Assembly (NCBI GenBank): GCA_035354435.1
Contig: DAOQAY010000119.1
Coordinates: 1 to 9,059 of the forward strand
Reading direction: 5' to 3'
Source of the DNA: JAKLDO01 sp035354435
GTDB taxonomy: Bacteria; UBP6; UBA1177
DNA length: 9,059 nt
The first letter of the stretch is position 1. Each line of letters starts with the position of its first letter. A model generated the notes under the pieces. The model was not told the origin of the DNA. It worked only from the letters and a program-made list of their open reading frames with translations, and did not search any database. This document shows positions 1-6,716 of this stretch, piece after piece. A program made the translations under genes and the position numbers.

Positions 1-69
1 GTTACCGGTGCGACATACAGCAGCAAGGTCATTATGATCACAACTGCAAAAGCTCTGGAAAGAAAATAG
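1..69 (+). CDS. C-terminal end of a probable FMN-binding domain protein (partial)
   Basis: The first frame of the window is open from base 1 and ends at TAG 67-69, giving 22 residues that begin VTGATYSSK. The [S/T]GAT-x-[S/T] pattern followed by a short helical tail matches the end of the FMN-binding domain seen in RnfG/NqrC and related proteins, where the threonine of this motif carries covalently bound FMN. In that family the motif often lies near the C-terminus, as here. Only the tail is visible, so the rest of the protein, its membrane location and its operon cannot be judged. A chance open frame is possible for so short a piece, but the motif makes a real gene end likely. It was too short to appear as a full open reading frame. 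Confidence 0.6.
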   Translation, partial: VTGATYSSKVIMITTAKALERK

Positions 70-94
70 TTCTCACTTGCGTTCGAATGAAGAC

Positions 95-170
95 TGGTGG
101 AGCTGACGCGGCTCGAACGCGCGACCCTTTGAATGCCATTCAAATACTCTCCCAGCTGAGCTACAGCCCC
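95..170 (-). tRNA. tRNA-Ala, anticodon GGC
   Basis: The reverse complement is a 76-nt cloverleaf with CCA encoded. The acceptor stem is GGGGCTG/CAGCTCC and contains the G3-U70 wobble that alanyl-tRNA synthetase recognises, with discriminator A73. The D arm is GCTC/GAGT. The anticodon stem is TTTGA/TCAAA around the loop ATGGCAT, giving anticodon GGC, which reads the alanine codons GCC and GCU. The T arm GCGCG/CGCGT holds the loop TTCGAGC. All stems pair, with a few G-U pairs. It lies between the end of the preceding gene and the divergent grpE operon and has its own promoter. No clear terminator follows its 3' end in the 25 bases before the upstream gene. Confidence 0.97.
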
Positions 171-183
171 ACCACAGTCTGAA

Positions 184-211
184 AATCTACATAATTTGTG
201 TTTTGAGTCAA
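184..211 (-). promoter_or_regulatory. Probable sigma-70 promoter of tRNA-Ala
   Basis: On the minus strand there is TTGACT (211 down to 206), a 16-bp spacer, and TAGATT (189 down to 184). The predicted start, around 177, is about 7 nt before the mature tRNA 5' end at 170, which suits a tRNA gene. The -35 box is strong (5 of 6 to consensus) and the -10 box moderate. It diverges from the grpE promoter; the two -35 boxes are 23 bp apart. Confidence 0.55.
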
Positions 212-234
212 TATAAAATTATTCAAATAAGGCG

Positions 235-262
235 TTGACTTTGGCTGTTTCGTCTTTATATA
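235..262 (+). promoter_or_regulatory. Probable sigma-70 promoter of grpE-dnaK-dnaJ
   Basis: TTGACT (235-240), a 16-bp spacer and TATATA (257-262) form a good housekeeping-type promoter. The implied start near 269 leaves a leader of about 75 nt before grpE. The leader holds a small perfect hairpin, CAGCA-TGT-TGCTG (306-318), well upstream of the ribosome binding site. I see neither a CIRCE inverted repeat (TTAGCACTC-N9-GAGTGCTAA) nor a sigma-32 type promoter, so how heat shock would act on this operon is not visible here. Confidence 0.5.
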
Positions 263-344
263 TGAGTCCGTGTTTAACGGTTTCAAACTCGAAGTCCAGT
301 GAAATCAGCATGTTGCTGGCTCGGGCAGAAAATGCGGAGGATTT

Positions 345-1112
345 ATGAACGGATCTGAAAAGGATTTGAAAGATTTAAAAAAAGAAGAAATAATGGTGCC
401 GGCTGATGAACCCGACGAGGAGTCTGGTACTATTGAACTTGACGAAAATACTCTTGATATGAATTCCGATCTTCAGAAGCTTGCTGATGAACTTGGCGGA
501 GAGCATGCAAAGGCAAAAGAAAAAAGATTTTTCGGCAGAAAAAACAAGGATTCGGAATCAATCAAGAAGATTGAAAAGCTGCTGGAATCTGTAAAAGAAA
601 AGGATGACAGGATAAAGGAGCTCGAAAACAGTCTGAAAATGATGGTTGCTGAGAACAGGAACCAGAAAACAAGGATAGAAAATGAGTTCCGTGCAAAGAT
701 AAAATTTGCTGTCGAGGATTTTTTCAGGGATTTCATCACTGTCAAAGATGATTTTGATAAAGCGATGGACTTTGCCCCTAAAACTGAAGAGTCGGCTAAC
801 GACCCTTTTATTCAGGGGATAAAGCACCTTTTGAGCAAAACCGAAAGTATTATGAAAAAATTCGGACTTGAGAGTTACAGCGGAATAGGGATGGAGTTTG
901 ATCCGTCACTTCATCAGGCAATGAGCATAATAAATGTCGAAGGAAAGGCTCAAAATGAAATAGTTGCTGAATATGTGAGAGGTTATAAGTACAACGATAG
1001 AATTTTAAGGCCGTCAATGGTGATCGTGGCTTCCGGAGTTAATCCTGAAGTCGAAACTGAAAAAGAAAAACCTGCTGATGAAACAGCAGACATGGAAAAT
1101 AGTGAACAATAA
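345..1112 (+). CDS. grpE: GrpE, nucleotide exchange factor of DnaK
   Basis: GrpE is a cytoplasmic homodimer that opens the DnaK nucleotide-binding domain, releasing ADP so that client protein can leave. The 255-residue product starts with a charged, low-complexity segment (1-65). A long heptad-rich helix follows (about 70-120), then the helical dimer region (about 120-170), then the beta domain with the family signature GYKYNDRILRPSMVIVA at 213-229. An acidic tail ends the protein. It is longer than the usual 180-210 residues, mostly because of the N-terminal extension. The ATG at 345 follows GCGGAGG (334-340), a strong but closely spaced ribosome binding site. It is first in the operon, 19 bp before dnaK. 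Confidence 0.96.
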   Translation: MNGSEKDLKDLKKEEIMVPADEPDEESGTIELDENTLDMNSDLQKLADELGGEHAKAKEKRFFGRKNKDSESIKKIEKLLESVKEKDDRIKELENSLKMMVAENRNQKTRIENEFRAKIKFAVEDFFRDFITVKDDFDKAMDFAPKTEESANDPFIQGIKHLLSKTESIMKKFGLESYSGIGMEFDPSLHQAMSIINVEGKAQNEIVAEYVRGYKYNDRILRPSMVIVASGVNPEVETEKEKPADETADMENSEQ

Positions 1113-1131
1113 TTTATAGTTGGAGGAGAAA

Positions 1132-3030
1132 ATGGGAAAAGTAATCGGAATCGACCTTGGTACTACAAACAGCTGTGTAAGCATAATGGAAGGCGGTGAG
1201 CCTAAAGTTATTGCAAATGCTGAAGGTTCAAGAACAACGCCGAGTATAGTGGCTTTTACTGACAAGGGTGAGAGGCTGGTCGGTCAGCTCGCAAAAAGAC
1301 AGTCTATCACAAACCCGAAGAAGACGCTTTACTCGATAAAGAGGCTTATCGGAAGAAAGTATGAAGCTGCAGAAGTTTTCAAAATGAAAAATGTTGTTCC
1401 GTTTGAAATAATAAAGGCTTCAAACGGTGATGCCTGGGTCAAAATTGAAGGTAAGGAGTACAGTCCTCAGCAGATTTCCGCCATGGTGCTTCAGAAGATG
1501 AAAGAAACCGCTGAAGATTATCTGGGTGAAAAGGTTACTGATGCTGTTATCACCGTTCCTGCATATTTCAATGATTCGCAGAGACAGGCTACAAAAGATG
1601 CAGGAAAGATCGCAGGACTCAATGTTCTCCGTATCATCAATGAGCCTACAGCAGCGGCTCTTGCGTATGGTATCGACAAAAAAGGTCATGACAAGAAGAT
1701 TGCGGTTTATGATCTCGGCGGCGGAACATTTGATATTTCAATCCTTGAACTGGGTGACGGTGTTTTCGAAGTTCTTTCTACAAACGGTGATACATTCCTA
1801 GGCGGTGAGGATTTTGACCAGAGGATAATTGAATTTCTTGTTACTGAATTCAAGAAGGAATCAGGCATAGACCTTTCCAAAGACCCGATGGCGCTTCAGA
1901 GACTTAAAGAAGCTGCTGAAAAGGCAAAGCACGAGCTTTCATCAACGATGGAGACCAATATCAATCTTCCTTTCGTTACTGCAGATGCGAGCGGTCCGAA
2001 ACATTTGAACATAAATATGTCCAGAGCAAAACTTGAAAGCCTTGTTGAAGATCTTGTAAATAAGACTCTTGAGCCTTGCAAAAAGGTTGTTGCCGATGCG
2101 AAAGTATCTATAAAAGATATTGACGAGATCATTATGGTCGGCGGAATGACCCGTATGCCGCTGGTACAGAAAGTTGTCAGGGAATTCTTCCAGAAAGAGC
2201 TTCACAAAGGTGTAAACCCTGATGAAGTTGTTGCAGTAGGCGCTGCAATTCAGGGCGGTGTTTTGAAAGGCGATGTAAAGGATGTGCTTCTTCTTGATGT
2301 AACTCCTCTTTCACTTGGTATTGAAACACTTGGCGGAGTTTTTACAAGACTTATCAATAGAAATACAACCATTCCGACAAAGAAAACAGAGATATTCTCA
2401 ACTGCACAGGATAATCAGATGGCAGTTACAATCAGAGTATTTCAGGGTGAAAGAGAAATGGCTGAACATAACAAGCTTCTCGGTGAGTTCGATCTTAAAG
2501 ATATCCCGCCAGCTCCGAGAGGAATGCCGAAAATTGAAGTAAGTTTCGATATAGATGCCAACGGTATTTTGAATGTCAGTGCAAAAGATCTCGGCACTAA
2601 TAAGCAGAACACTATTGTCATTAAGGCTGGAAGCGGTCTTAGTGAGGAAGAAGTGCAGCGGATGGTTTCCGAAGCTGAGAAAAACAAAGAAGATGATGAA
2701 AAGAAAAGAAAAGTTATTGAGTCAAAGAACAATGCTCAGCAGCTTATATATTCGACTGAAAAAGCGCTTAAAGAATACGGCGAGAAGATTGATGCACAGG
2801 CAAAAGCAGATATTGAACAGAAACTTACAAATCTGAAAGAAGTTATAACAAGAGACGATATAAATGATATCACAAAGGCTATAGAAGAGATGAATACTGC
2901 GGCTCATAAGCTTGCGGAGGCAATGTACAAGGCGGCCGGTGATAATCAGAATCAGGGCGGAGATCAGGCTTCAGGCACAGCAGACAGACAGGACGGTGTA
3001 GTTGACGCAGATTTCGAACAGAAAAAGTAA
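1132..3030 (+). CDS. dnaK: DnaK, Hsp70 chaperone
   Basis: DnaK is the ATP-driven cytoplasmic Hsp70 that binds exposed hydrophobic peptide segments. The ATG at 1132 gives 632 residues. An in-frame TTG at 1120 lies just before the ribosome binding site GGAGG (1122-1126), so it is not the start. The actin-like ATPase domain shows GIDLGTTN at 6-13, AVYDLGGGTFD at 191-201 and IIMVGGMTRMP at 333-343. The linker DVKDVLLLDV lies at 381-390, followed by the substrate-binding beta domain and a helical lid. The tail is rich in N, Q and G and ends GVVDADFEQKK, shorter than the usual EEVKD-type end. The segment at about 77-102 is the insert typical of didderm DnaK. The gene lies between grpE and dnaJ, its partners in the same cycle. 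Confidence 0.98.
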   Translation: MGKVIGIDLGTTNSCVSIMEGGEPKVIANAEGSRTTPSIVAFTDKGERLVGQLAKRQSITNPKKTLYSIKRLIGRKYEAAEVFKMKNVVPFEIIKASNGDAWVKIEGKEYSPQQISAMVLQKMKETAEDYLGEKVTDAVITVPAYFNDSQRQATKDAGKIAGLNVLRIINEPTAAALAYGIDKKGHDKKIAVYDLGGGTFDISILELGDGVFEVLSTNGDTFLGGEDFDQRIIEFLVTEFKKESGIDLSKDPMALQRLKEAAEKAKHELSSTMETNINLPFVTADASGPKHLNINMSRAKLESLVEDLVNKTLEPCKKVVADAKVSIKDIDEIIMVGGMTRMPLVQKVVREFFQKELHKGVNPDEVVAVGAAIQGGVLKGDVKDVLLLDVTPLSLGIETLGGVFTRLINRNTTIPTKKTEIFSTAQDNQMAVTIRVFQGEREMAEHNKLLGEFDLKDIPPAPRGMPKIEVSFDIDANGILNVSAKDLGTNKQNTIVIKAGSGLSEEEVQRMVSEAEKNKEDDEKKRKVIESKNNAQQLIYSTEKALKEYGEKIDAQAKADIEQKLTNLKEVITRDDINDITKAIEEMNTAAHKLAEAMYKAAGDNQNQGGDQASGTADRQDGVVDADFEQKK

Positions 3031-3059
3031 TTCAATATTGATCAGGAGCTGTGGCCAAA

Positions 3060-4196
3060 ATGGCTGACTATTACGAACTTCTCGGCGTTCCTAGAAATGC
3101 AACAGCAGAAGAAATAAAAAAAGCATACAAAAAGATGGCGCTTAAACACCATCCGGACAGGAATAAAGGTGATAAGGCGGCTGAAGAGAAATTTAAAAAG
3201 ATAAATGCGGCGTATGAAGCGCTCAGTGATCCGGAGAAAAAGCAGATGTACGATCAGTTCGGTGAAGACGGACTGAAAGCAAATCCTTATGCCGGTCAGG
3301 GCCAGGGTCAGGGTGCCGGCGGATTCAGGGATATGAACGATATCTTTGAGAATTTCGGTGATGTTTTCGGAGATATTTTCGGTGGAGGTAGAGGCGGCAG
3401 ACGCGGAAGAAAGATGGCAACTCAAGGCTCCGATCTTCTTACACACATCACGATAAGTTTTGCAGAATCATATTCAGGTGTCAAGAAAGATATAAGTTTT
3501 ACAAGGTCTTCCACCTGTCATGTCTGTAGCGGAAGCGGTGCCGAGGCCGGTAGTTCCAAAAAGACATGCCCGACTTGTCAGGGTGCCGGTCAGGTAAGGG
3601 TTTCTCAAGGCTTTTTCTCGCTTGCACAGACCTGTCCTACATGCCACGGTGAGGGTCAGATTACTGAAAAACCGTGCAACAACTGTCGTGGTACAGGTTT
3701 TGTGAAAGAAGAGCAGAAAGTATCAATAAATATTCCCGGCGGAATCAGTTCAGGAATGAAAATGAGAGTAAGCGGAGAGGGGAATTCCGGAATGAACGGA
3801 GGTCCCAGAGGCGATGTTTATGTCGAGATAAAAGTCAAGGACCACAATCTGTTTGAAAGGGACGGCGACGACATTTACATTGAAGTTCCGATCTCTTATT
3901 CACAGGCCGTGCTCGGCGATAAAATTGAAGTTCCCACAATGGAAGGGACTGTCGAAATGAAAATTCCGGCAGGAACACAGCCGGGGACTAATATGAGACT
4001 CAAAGATCGCGGATTTCCGGTGCTTCAAAGGCACGGCAGAGGCGCACAGTTTGTCATTCTCAAACTGGAAGTGCCTAAAAACATTTCAGAAAAACACCGC
4101 GACCACATCATAAAACTCAAAGAATACGAAGCCGATCACAAAGAAAGACCGTCACTCAAAGACTATCTCGATAAGGTGAAAAATCTGTTTAAGTAG
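3060..4196 (+). CDS. dnaJ: DnaJ, Hsp40 co-chaperone
   Basis: DnaJ delivers unfolded clients to DnaK and stimulates its ATPase. With the ATG at 3060 the product has 378 residues and all class A parts. These are a J domain (about 4-68) with HPD at 31-33, and a G/F-rich linker (about 78-118) with a GQGQGQG micro-repeat. A zinc domain follows, with four CxxCxGxG repeats (cysteines 153/156, 170/173, 192/195, 206/209) binding two zinc ions, and then the C-terminal client-binding domains. An in-frame GTG at 3051 would add three residues (MAK), but it lies only 2 nt from AGGAG (3044-3048), too close for normal initiation. The ATG is 11 nt away and preferred; the choice is not certain. The gene is 29 bp after dnaK and the last of the operon. 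No terminator hairpin is visible after it. Confidence 0.97.
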   Translation: MADYYELLGVPRNATAEEIKKAYKKMALKHHPDRNKGDKAAEEKFKKINAAYEALSDPEKKQMYDQFGEDGLKANPYAGQGQGQGAGGFRDMNDIFENFGDVFGDIFGGGRGGRRGRKMATQGSDLLTHITISFAESYSGVKKDISFTRSSTCHVCSGSGAEAGSSKKTCPTCQGAGQVRVSQGFFSLAQTCPTCHGEGQITEKPCNNCRGTGFVKEEQKVSINIPGGISSGMKMRVSGEGNSGMNGGPRGDVYVEIKVKDHNLFERDGDDIYIEVPISYSQAVLGDKIEVPTMEGTVEMKIPAGTQPGTNMRLKDRGFPVLQRHGRGAQFVILKLEVPKNISEKHRDHIIKLKEYEADHKERPSLKDYLDKVKNLFK

Positions 4197-4210
4197 ATAG
4201 AGAACCCCCA

Positions 4211-4285
4211 AAAGTCCTTGCATAAAATACACAAAATTGGAAAAAGTCCTTGCACTTTTTACACAAATATGGTAATTTTAGCAAG
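4211..4285 (+). promoter_or_regulatory. Two-copy 23-bp element array before the DUF4143 ATPase gene
   Basis: Two 23-bp units, 4218-4240 and 4250-4272, follow the form TTGCA-N5-TACACAAA-N2-TGG and start 32 bp apart. The flanking 12 bases AAAGTCCTTGCA are exactly repeated at 4211-4222 and 4243-4254. The second unit supplies TTGCAC (4250-4255) as a possible -35 box, 17 bp before TAATTT (4273-4278) as a -10 box. That would start transcription near 4285, about 26 nt before the ATPase start codon. Five-base inverted arms CTTGC (4217-4221) and GCAAG (4281-4285) flank the pair. A closely related array lies at 8110-8187 before the KAP NTPase. The repeat itself is plain in the sequence; its role as operator plus promoter is inferred. 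Confidence 0.7.
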
Positions 4286-4310
4286 CACTTTGTTCTTGGG
4301 AGGTTGAAAG

Positions 4311-5645
4311 ATGGAAAGAATTCAAATGAGTTCTCTTCTTGAGTGGAAAGAGAAAAAGAATAGAAAACCGCTTATTATTCAAGGAGCAAGGCAGGTTGGA
4401 AAGACCTATCTGCTTAAAGAGTTCGGGAAGAGATATTTTTCCAGATTTCACTATATCAATTTTGAGAAATCAGCCGCACTGTCAAAAGTTTTTGAAGTGA
4501 CACTTGATCCCGTTTTGATCATTAAAGAGCTTCAGTTTTTATTGGAAACTGAAATTGACACGAAAAAGGATCTGATAATATTTGACGAAATACAAAGAGA
4601 GCCAAAAGCACTGACTTCTTTAAAATACTTTAGTGAGAATATGCCGGAAATGGCTGTCTGTGCCGCAGGTTCACTACTTGGCGTAACAATGAATATTGAT
4701 TCTTTTCCAGTCGGAAAAGTTGACATACTTGATATGAAGCCGCTCAGTTTTCATGAATTTTTAAATGCTGTAAATGAAAAGAAACTGACAGAATTAGTTG
4801 CCGGACAGAATATTGAAAAGCCGTTTCCTGTTACTGCACATGACAAACTGATGGATCTGTGGAAGCATTATCTTATTGTCGGCGGTCTTCCTGAAGTTGT
4901 TGAATATTACAGAAACAACAGGGGAGATCCGTTTGGTGCTTTTCAAAAAGTGAGGGATATGCAGGAGGTTCTTTTAAGGACTTATATGGCTGATATAGCC
5001 AAACACAGCGGGAAGATCAACTCGATCCATATTGAGCAGGTTTTCAGGACAGTTCCTTCACAGCTTGCATCAAGCATTGACGGATCAACAAAGAAGTTCA
5101 TTTTTAAAGATGTTATTAGTGGAATAAAGGGTTATGACAGACTGTCCAGTCCCATCGGCTGGCTTGAAAGAGCCGATCTCATTCTGAGAGTACCGGTCAT
5201 TGACAATGTTGAAATTCCTTTGACAGCCCGGACAAAAGAAAACATTTTTAAACTCTATTTTTTTGATGTGGGACTTCTCGGAGCTCTGAGTCAGCTTGCG
5301 CCTCAGCTTATAATGAAATACGATTTTAAAACATACAAAGGGTTTTTTGCCGAGAATTTTGTTTTGCAGGAATTAATGGCATCTGGAATTAAGAATACAT
5401 ACTGCTGGCAGGGCAGGACATCTGAAATAGAGTTCCTGATCCAGACAAAAGCAGGAGAAGTAATTCCAGTTGAAGTCAAATCAGGTTCAGTAACACAATC
5501 AAAATCACTTTCAGTTTACAATGAACGGTATAAACCGCCTTTTTCAATAGTAGTCAGTGCAAAAAATGAAGGCAGACAGCCGAAAAGGTGGTATGTCCCC
5601 GTCTATGCTGCGGGAAGACTTCATGAGTTAATGGAACAGTTCTAA
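4311..5645 (+). CDS. AAA+ ATP-binding protein with DUF4143 C-terminal domain
   Basis: The 444-residue product is a typical member of the AAA_14/DUF4143 family, whose cellular role is not established. The ATPase part has Walker A GARQVGKT (25-32), Walker B LIIFDEIQ (88-95) with D92/E93, and a sensor-like AAGSLLG (118-124). The C-terminal part has E374 followed by E388-V-K390 in the stretch EIEFLIQ to VEVKSG, which resembles the core of PD-(D/E)XK nucleases; whether it cuts DNA is unknown. No signal peptide or membrane segment is seen, so it should be cytoplasmic. The ATG at 4311 follows GGGAGG (4298-4303) with a 7-nt gap. The gene has its own repeat-containing control region and stops directly against the convergent hydrolase gene. 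Such genes are often scattered and transferable, which fits this accessory setting. Confidence 0.9.
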   Translation: MERIQMSSLLEWKEKKNRKPLIIQGARQVGKTYLLKEFGKRYFSRFHYINFEKSAALSKVFEVTLDPVLIIKELQFLLETEIDTKKDLIIFDEIQREPKALTSLKYFSENMPEMAVCAAGSLLGVTMNIDSFPVGKVDILDMKPLSFHEFLNAVNEKKLTELVAGQNIEKPFPVTAHDKLMDLWKHYLIVGGLPEVVEYYRNNRGDPFGAFQKVRDMQEVLLRTYMADIAKHSGKINSIHIEQVFRTVPSQLASSIDGSTKKFIFKDVISGIKGYDRLSSPIGWLERADLILRVPVIDNVEIPLTARTKENIFKLYFFDVGLLGALSQLAPQLIMKYDFKTYKGFFAENFVLQELMASGIKNTYCWQGRTSEIEFLIQTKAGEVIPVEVKSGSVTQSKSLSVYNERYKPPFSIVVSAKNEGRQPKRWYVPVYAAGRLHELMEQF

Positions 5646-6716
5646 TTACCACACGCTTCTGAGCATGTCGAAAACGGTCTGTCTGACTATTCTGATCCGT
5701 TTGGCGGAGTTAGTTTTTTCATCAGTGGGATGTGTGCGGTTTGTGAGTATGACAATTATGGTTTTTTTTGCGGGGTCAATTAGAAATGCAGTGCCGGTGT
5801 AGCCGAGATGTCCTCTCAAGTCGTCTTTGGCAGTGAGTCCGTATGAAGAATCTTCGCCTTCCGGGACATCAAATCCTATTTTTTCTGTGATAAATTTTGA
5901 ATACCACGGTTTTGATGATAGGAATGAAAGCCACTTAGCAGTTGCCATGGCTGAGGCAAATAATCCTGCATGTCCCGAAATTCCTTCAAGAAAATGGGAA
6001 TTTTCGTCATCAACTGTGCCAATGTTCAGAGTGCCACGGACCTTTGAGATCGAAGTTGCCGCGATCGACGGGAATTTTATGCCGGGATTGAATAATGGAG
6101 CAGTTCCTTTGTAATTAAGCTCTTTCACAAGGCCGTCAAAAGCAATGTCGAGCCGTTTTCCTGTCACTTTTTCAATGATGAATCCTGCAAAAATATAATT
6201 CATGTCGCTATATTTATCGGGAACCGGCTTGGGATATGTATTTGCATAATTTATAAGTGCTTTCTGCTTATCCTGATATGACGGAATGGTTGCATAAAGC
6301 TTAAAAAACTGATCATAAACAGGAAGTCCCGAAGTGTGCCCCAGAAGATCTTTGACAGTTACAGGTTTAAGAAGATCGGGCAGAAATAGAGAGACCGGAT
6401 CATCGAGTTTCAGCGTCCCTTTCTGAATTAGATCGGCAGAAACTGCCAGAGTGCAAAGCGGTTTTGTAAGAGATGCCAGATCAAAAAGTGTTTCAGAAGT
6501 TATCTTTGATTTTCTGCTGTTTGAAGTATGACCGTCATAGAATTCAAAAACAGGTTCACCATCCTTGAGAACCACTACCGCAATGCCTGAAAAAAGACCT
6601 TCATCTATGTTTTTCTTAGATAATTCAGACAGTTTTAAGTTGATGTCAGACACAGCATCACCCCATAATAAGCCAGTTAAAAACAATGTTAATGCAAAAC
6701 AGGACAGTATTTTCAT
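5646..6716 (-). CDS. Exported serine hydrolase, beta-lactamase/penicillin-binding class C-like
   Basis: The 356-residue product begins with a signal peptide (MK, hydrophobic core 3-18, possible cleavage after GDA near 21), so it acts outside the cytoplasmic membrane. The beta-lactamase-related fold is supported by SLTK (82-85) with nucleophile S82, by Y-S-D (169-171) in the place of YxN, and by HLGYTGT (303-309) in the place of the KTG box. LLGHTSGLP (124-132) is another family hallmark. Relatives include esterases, D-aminopeptidases, DD-peptidases and penicillin-binding-like enzymes, so the substrate cannot be named. A true beta-lactamase is less likely, since YSD and HxG are typical of the esterase/peptidase branch. 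The ATG overlaps the fic stop codon as ATGA, and GAGG lies 5 nt upstream inside fic, indicating translational coupling. Its stop is immediately next to that of the convergent ATPase gene. Confidence 0.88.
   Translation of the reverse strand: MKILSCFALTLFLTGLLWGDAVSDINLKLSELSKKNIDEGLFSGIAVVVLKDGEPVFEFYDGHTSNSRKSKITSETLFDLASLTKPLCTLAVSADLIQKGTLKLDDPVSLFLPDLLKPVTVKDLLGHTSGLPVYDQFFKLYATIPSYQDKQKALINYANTYPKPVPDKYSDMNYIFAGFIIEKVTGKRLDIAFDGLVKELNYKGTAPLFNPGIKFPSIAATSISKVRGTLNIGTVDDENSHFLEGISGHAGLFASAMATAKWLSFLSSKPWYSKFITEKIGFDVPEGEDSSYGLTAKDDLRGHLGYTGTAFLIDPAKKTIIVILTNRTHPTDEKTNSAKRIRIVRQTVFDMLRSVW

Noticed and set aside
95..170. tRNA gene as the integration site of the accessory block
   Set aside because: The accessory genes start 4 kb away behind a housekeeping operon, and no duplicated tRNA 3' end is visible in the window.
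1120..1131. In-frame TTG as an upstream start for dnaK
   Set aside because: It precedes and overlaps the ribosome binding site, and DnaK proteins normally begin MGKVIGID, which fits the ATG at 1132.
3051..3059. In-frame GTG as the start of dnaJ
   Set aside because: It is only 2 nt from AGGAG; the ATG at 3060 gives the usual MADYYELLGV start. It cannot be fully excluded, since MAK starts also occur in DnaJ.
3296..3322. Tandem GGTCAG/GGCCAG micro-repeat
   Set aside because: It simply encodes the GQGQGQG part of the DnaJ glycine-rich linker.
4189..4199. TTTAAGTAGAT near the end of dnaJ as a further fic-type operator
   Set aside because: Only one half-site is present, it overlaps codons of dnaJ, and it lacks the partner arm.
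4211..4272. CRISPR array
   Set aside because: There are only two units per site, they are imperfect, and the 9-10 bp between them is far too short for spacers; no cas genes are present.
4279..4289. TTAGCAAGCAC resembles half of a CIRCE operator (TTAGCACTC)
   Set aside because: No matching inverted half follows at the right distance, and the site belongs to the ATPase control region, not to the chaperone operon.
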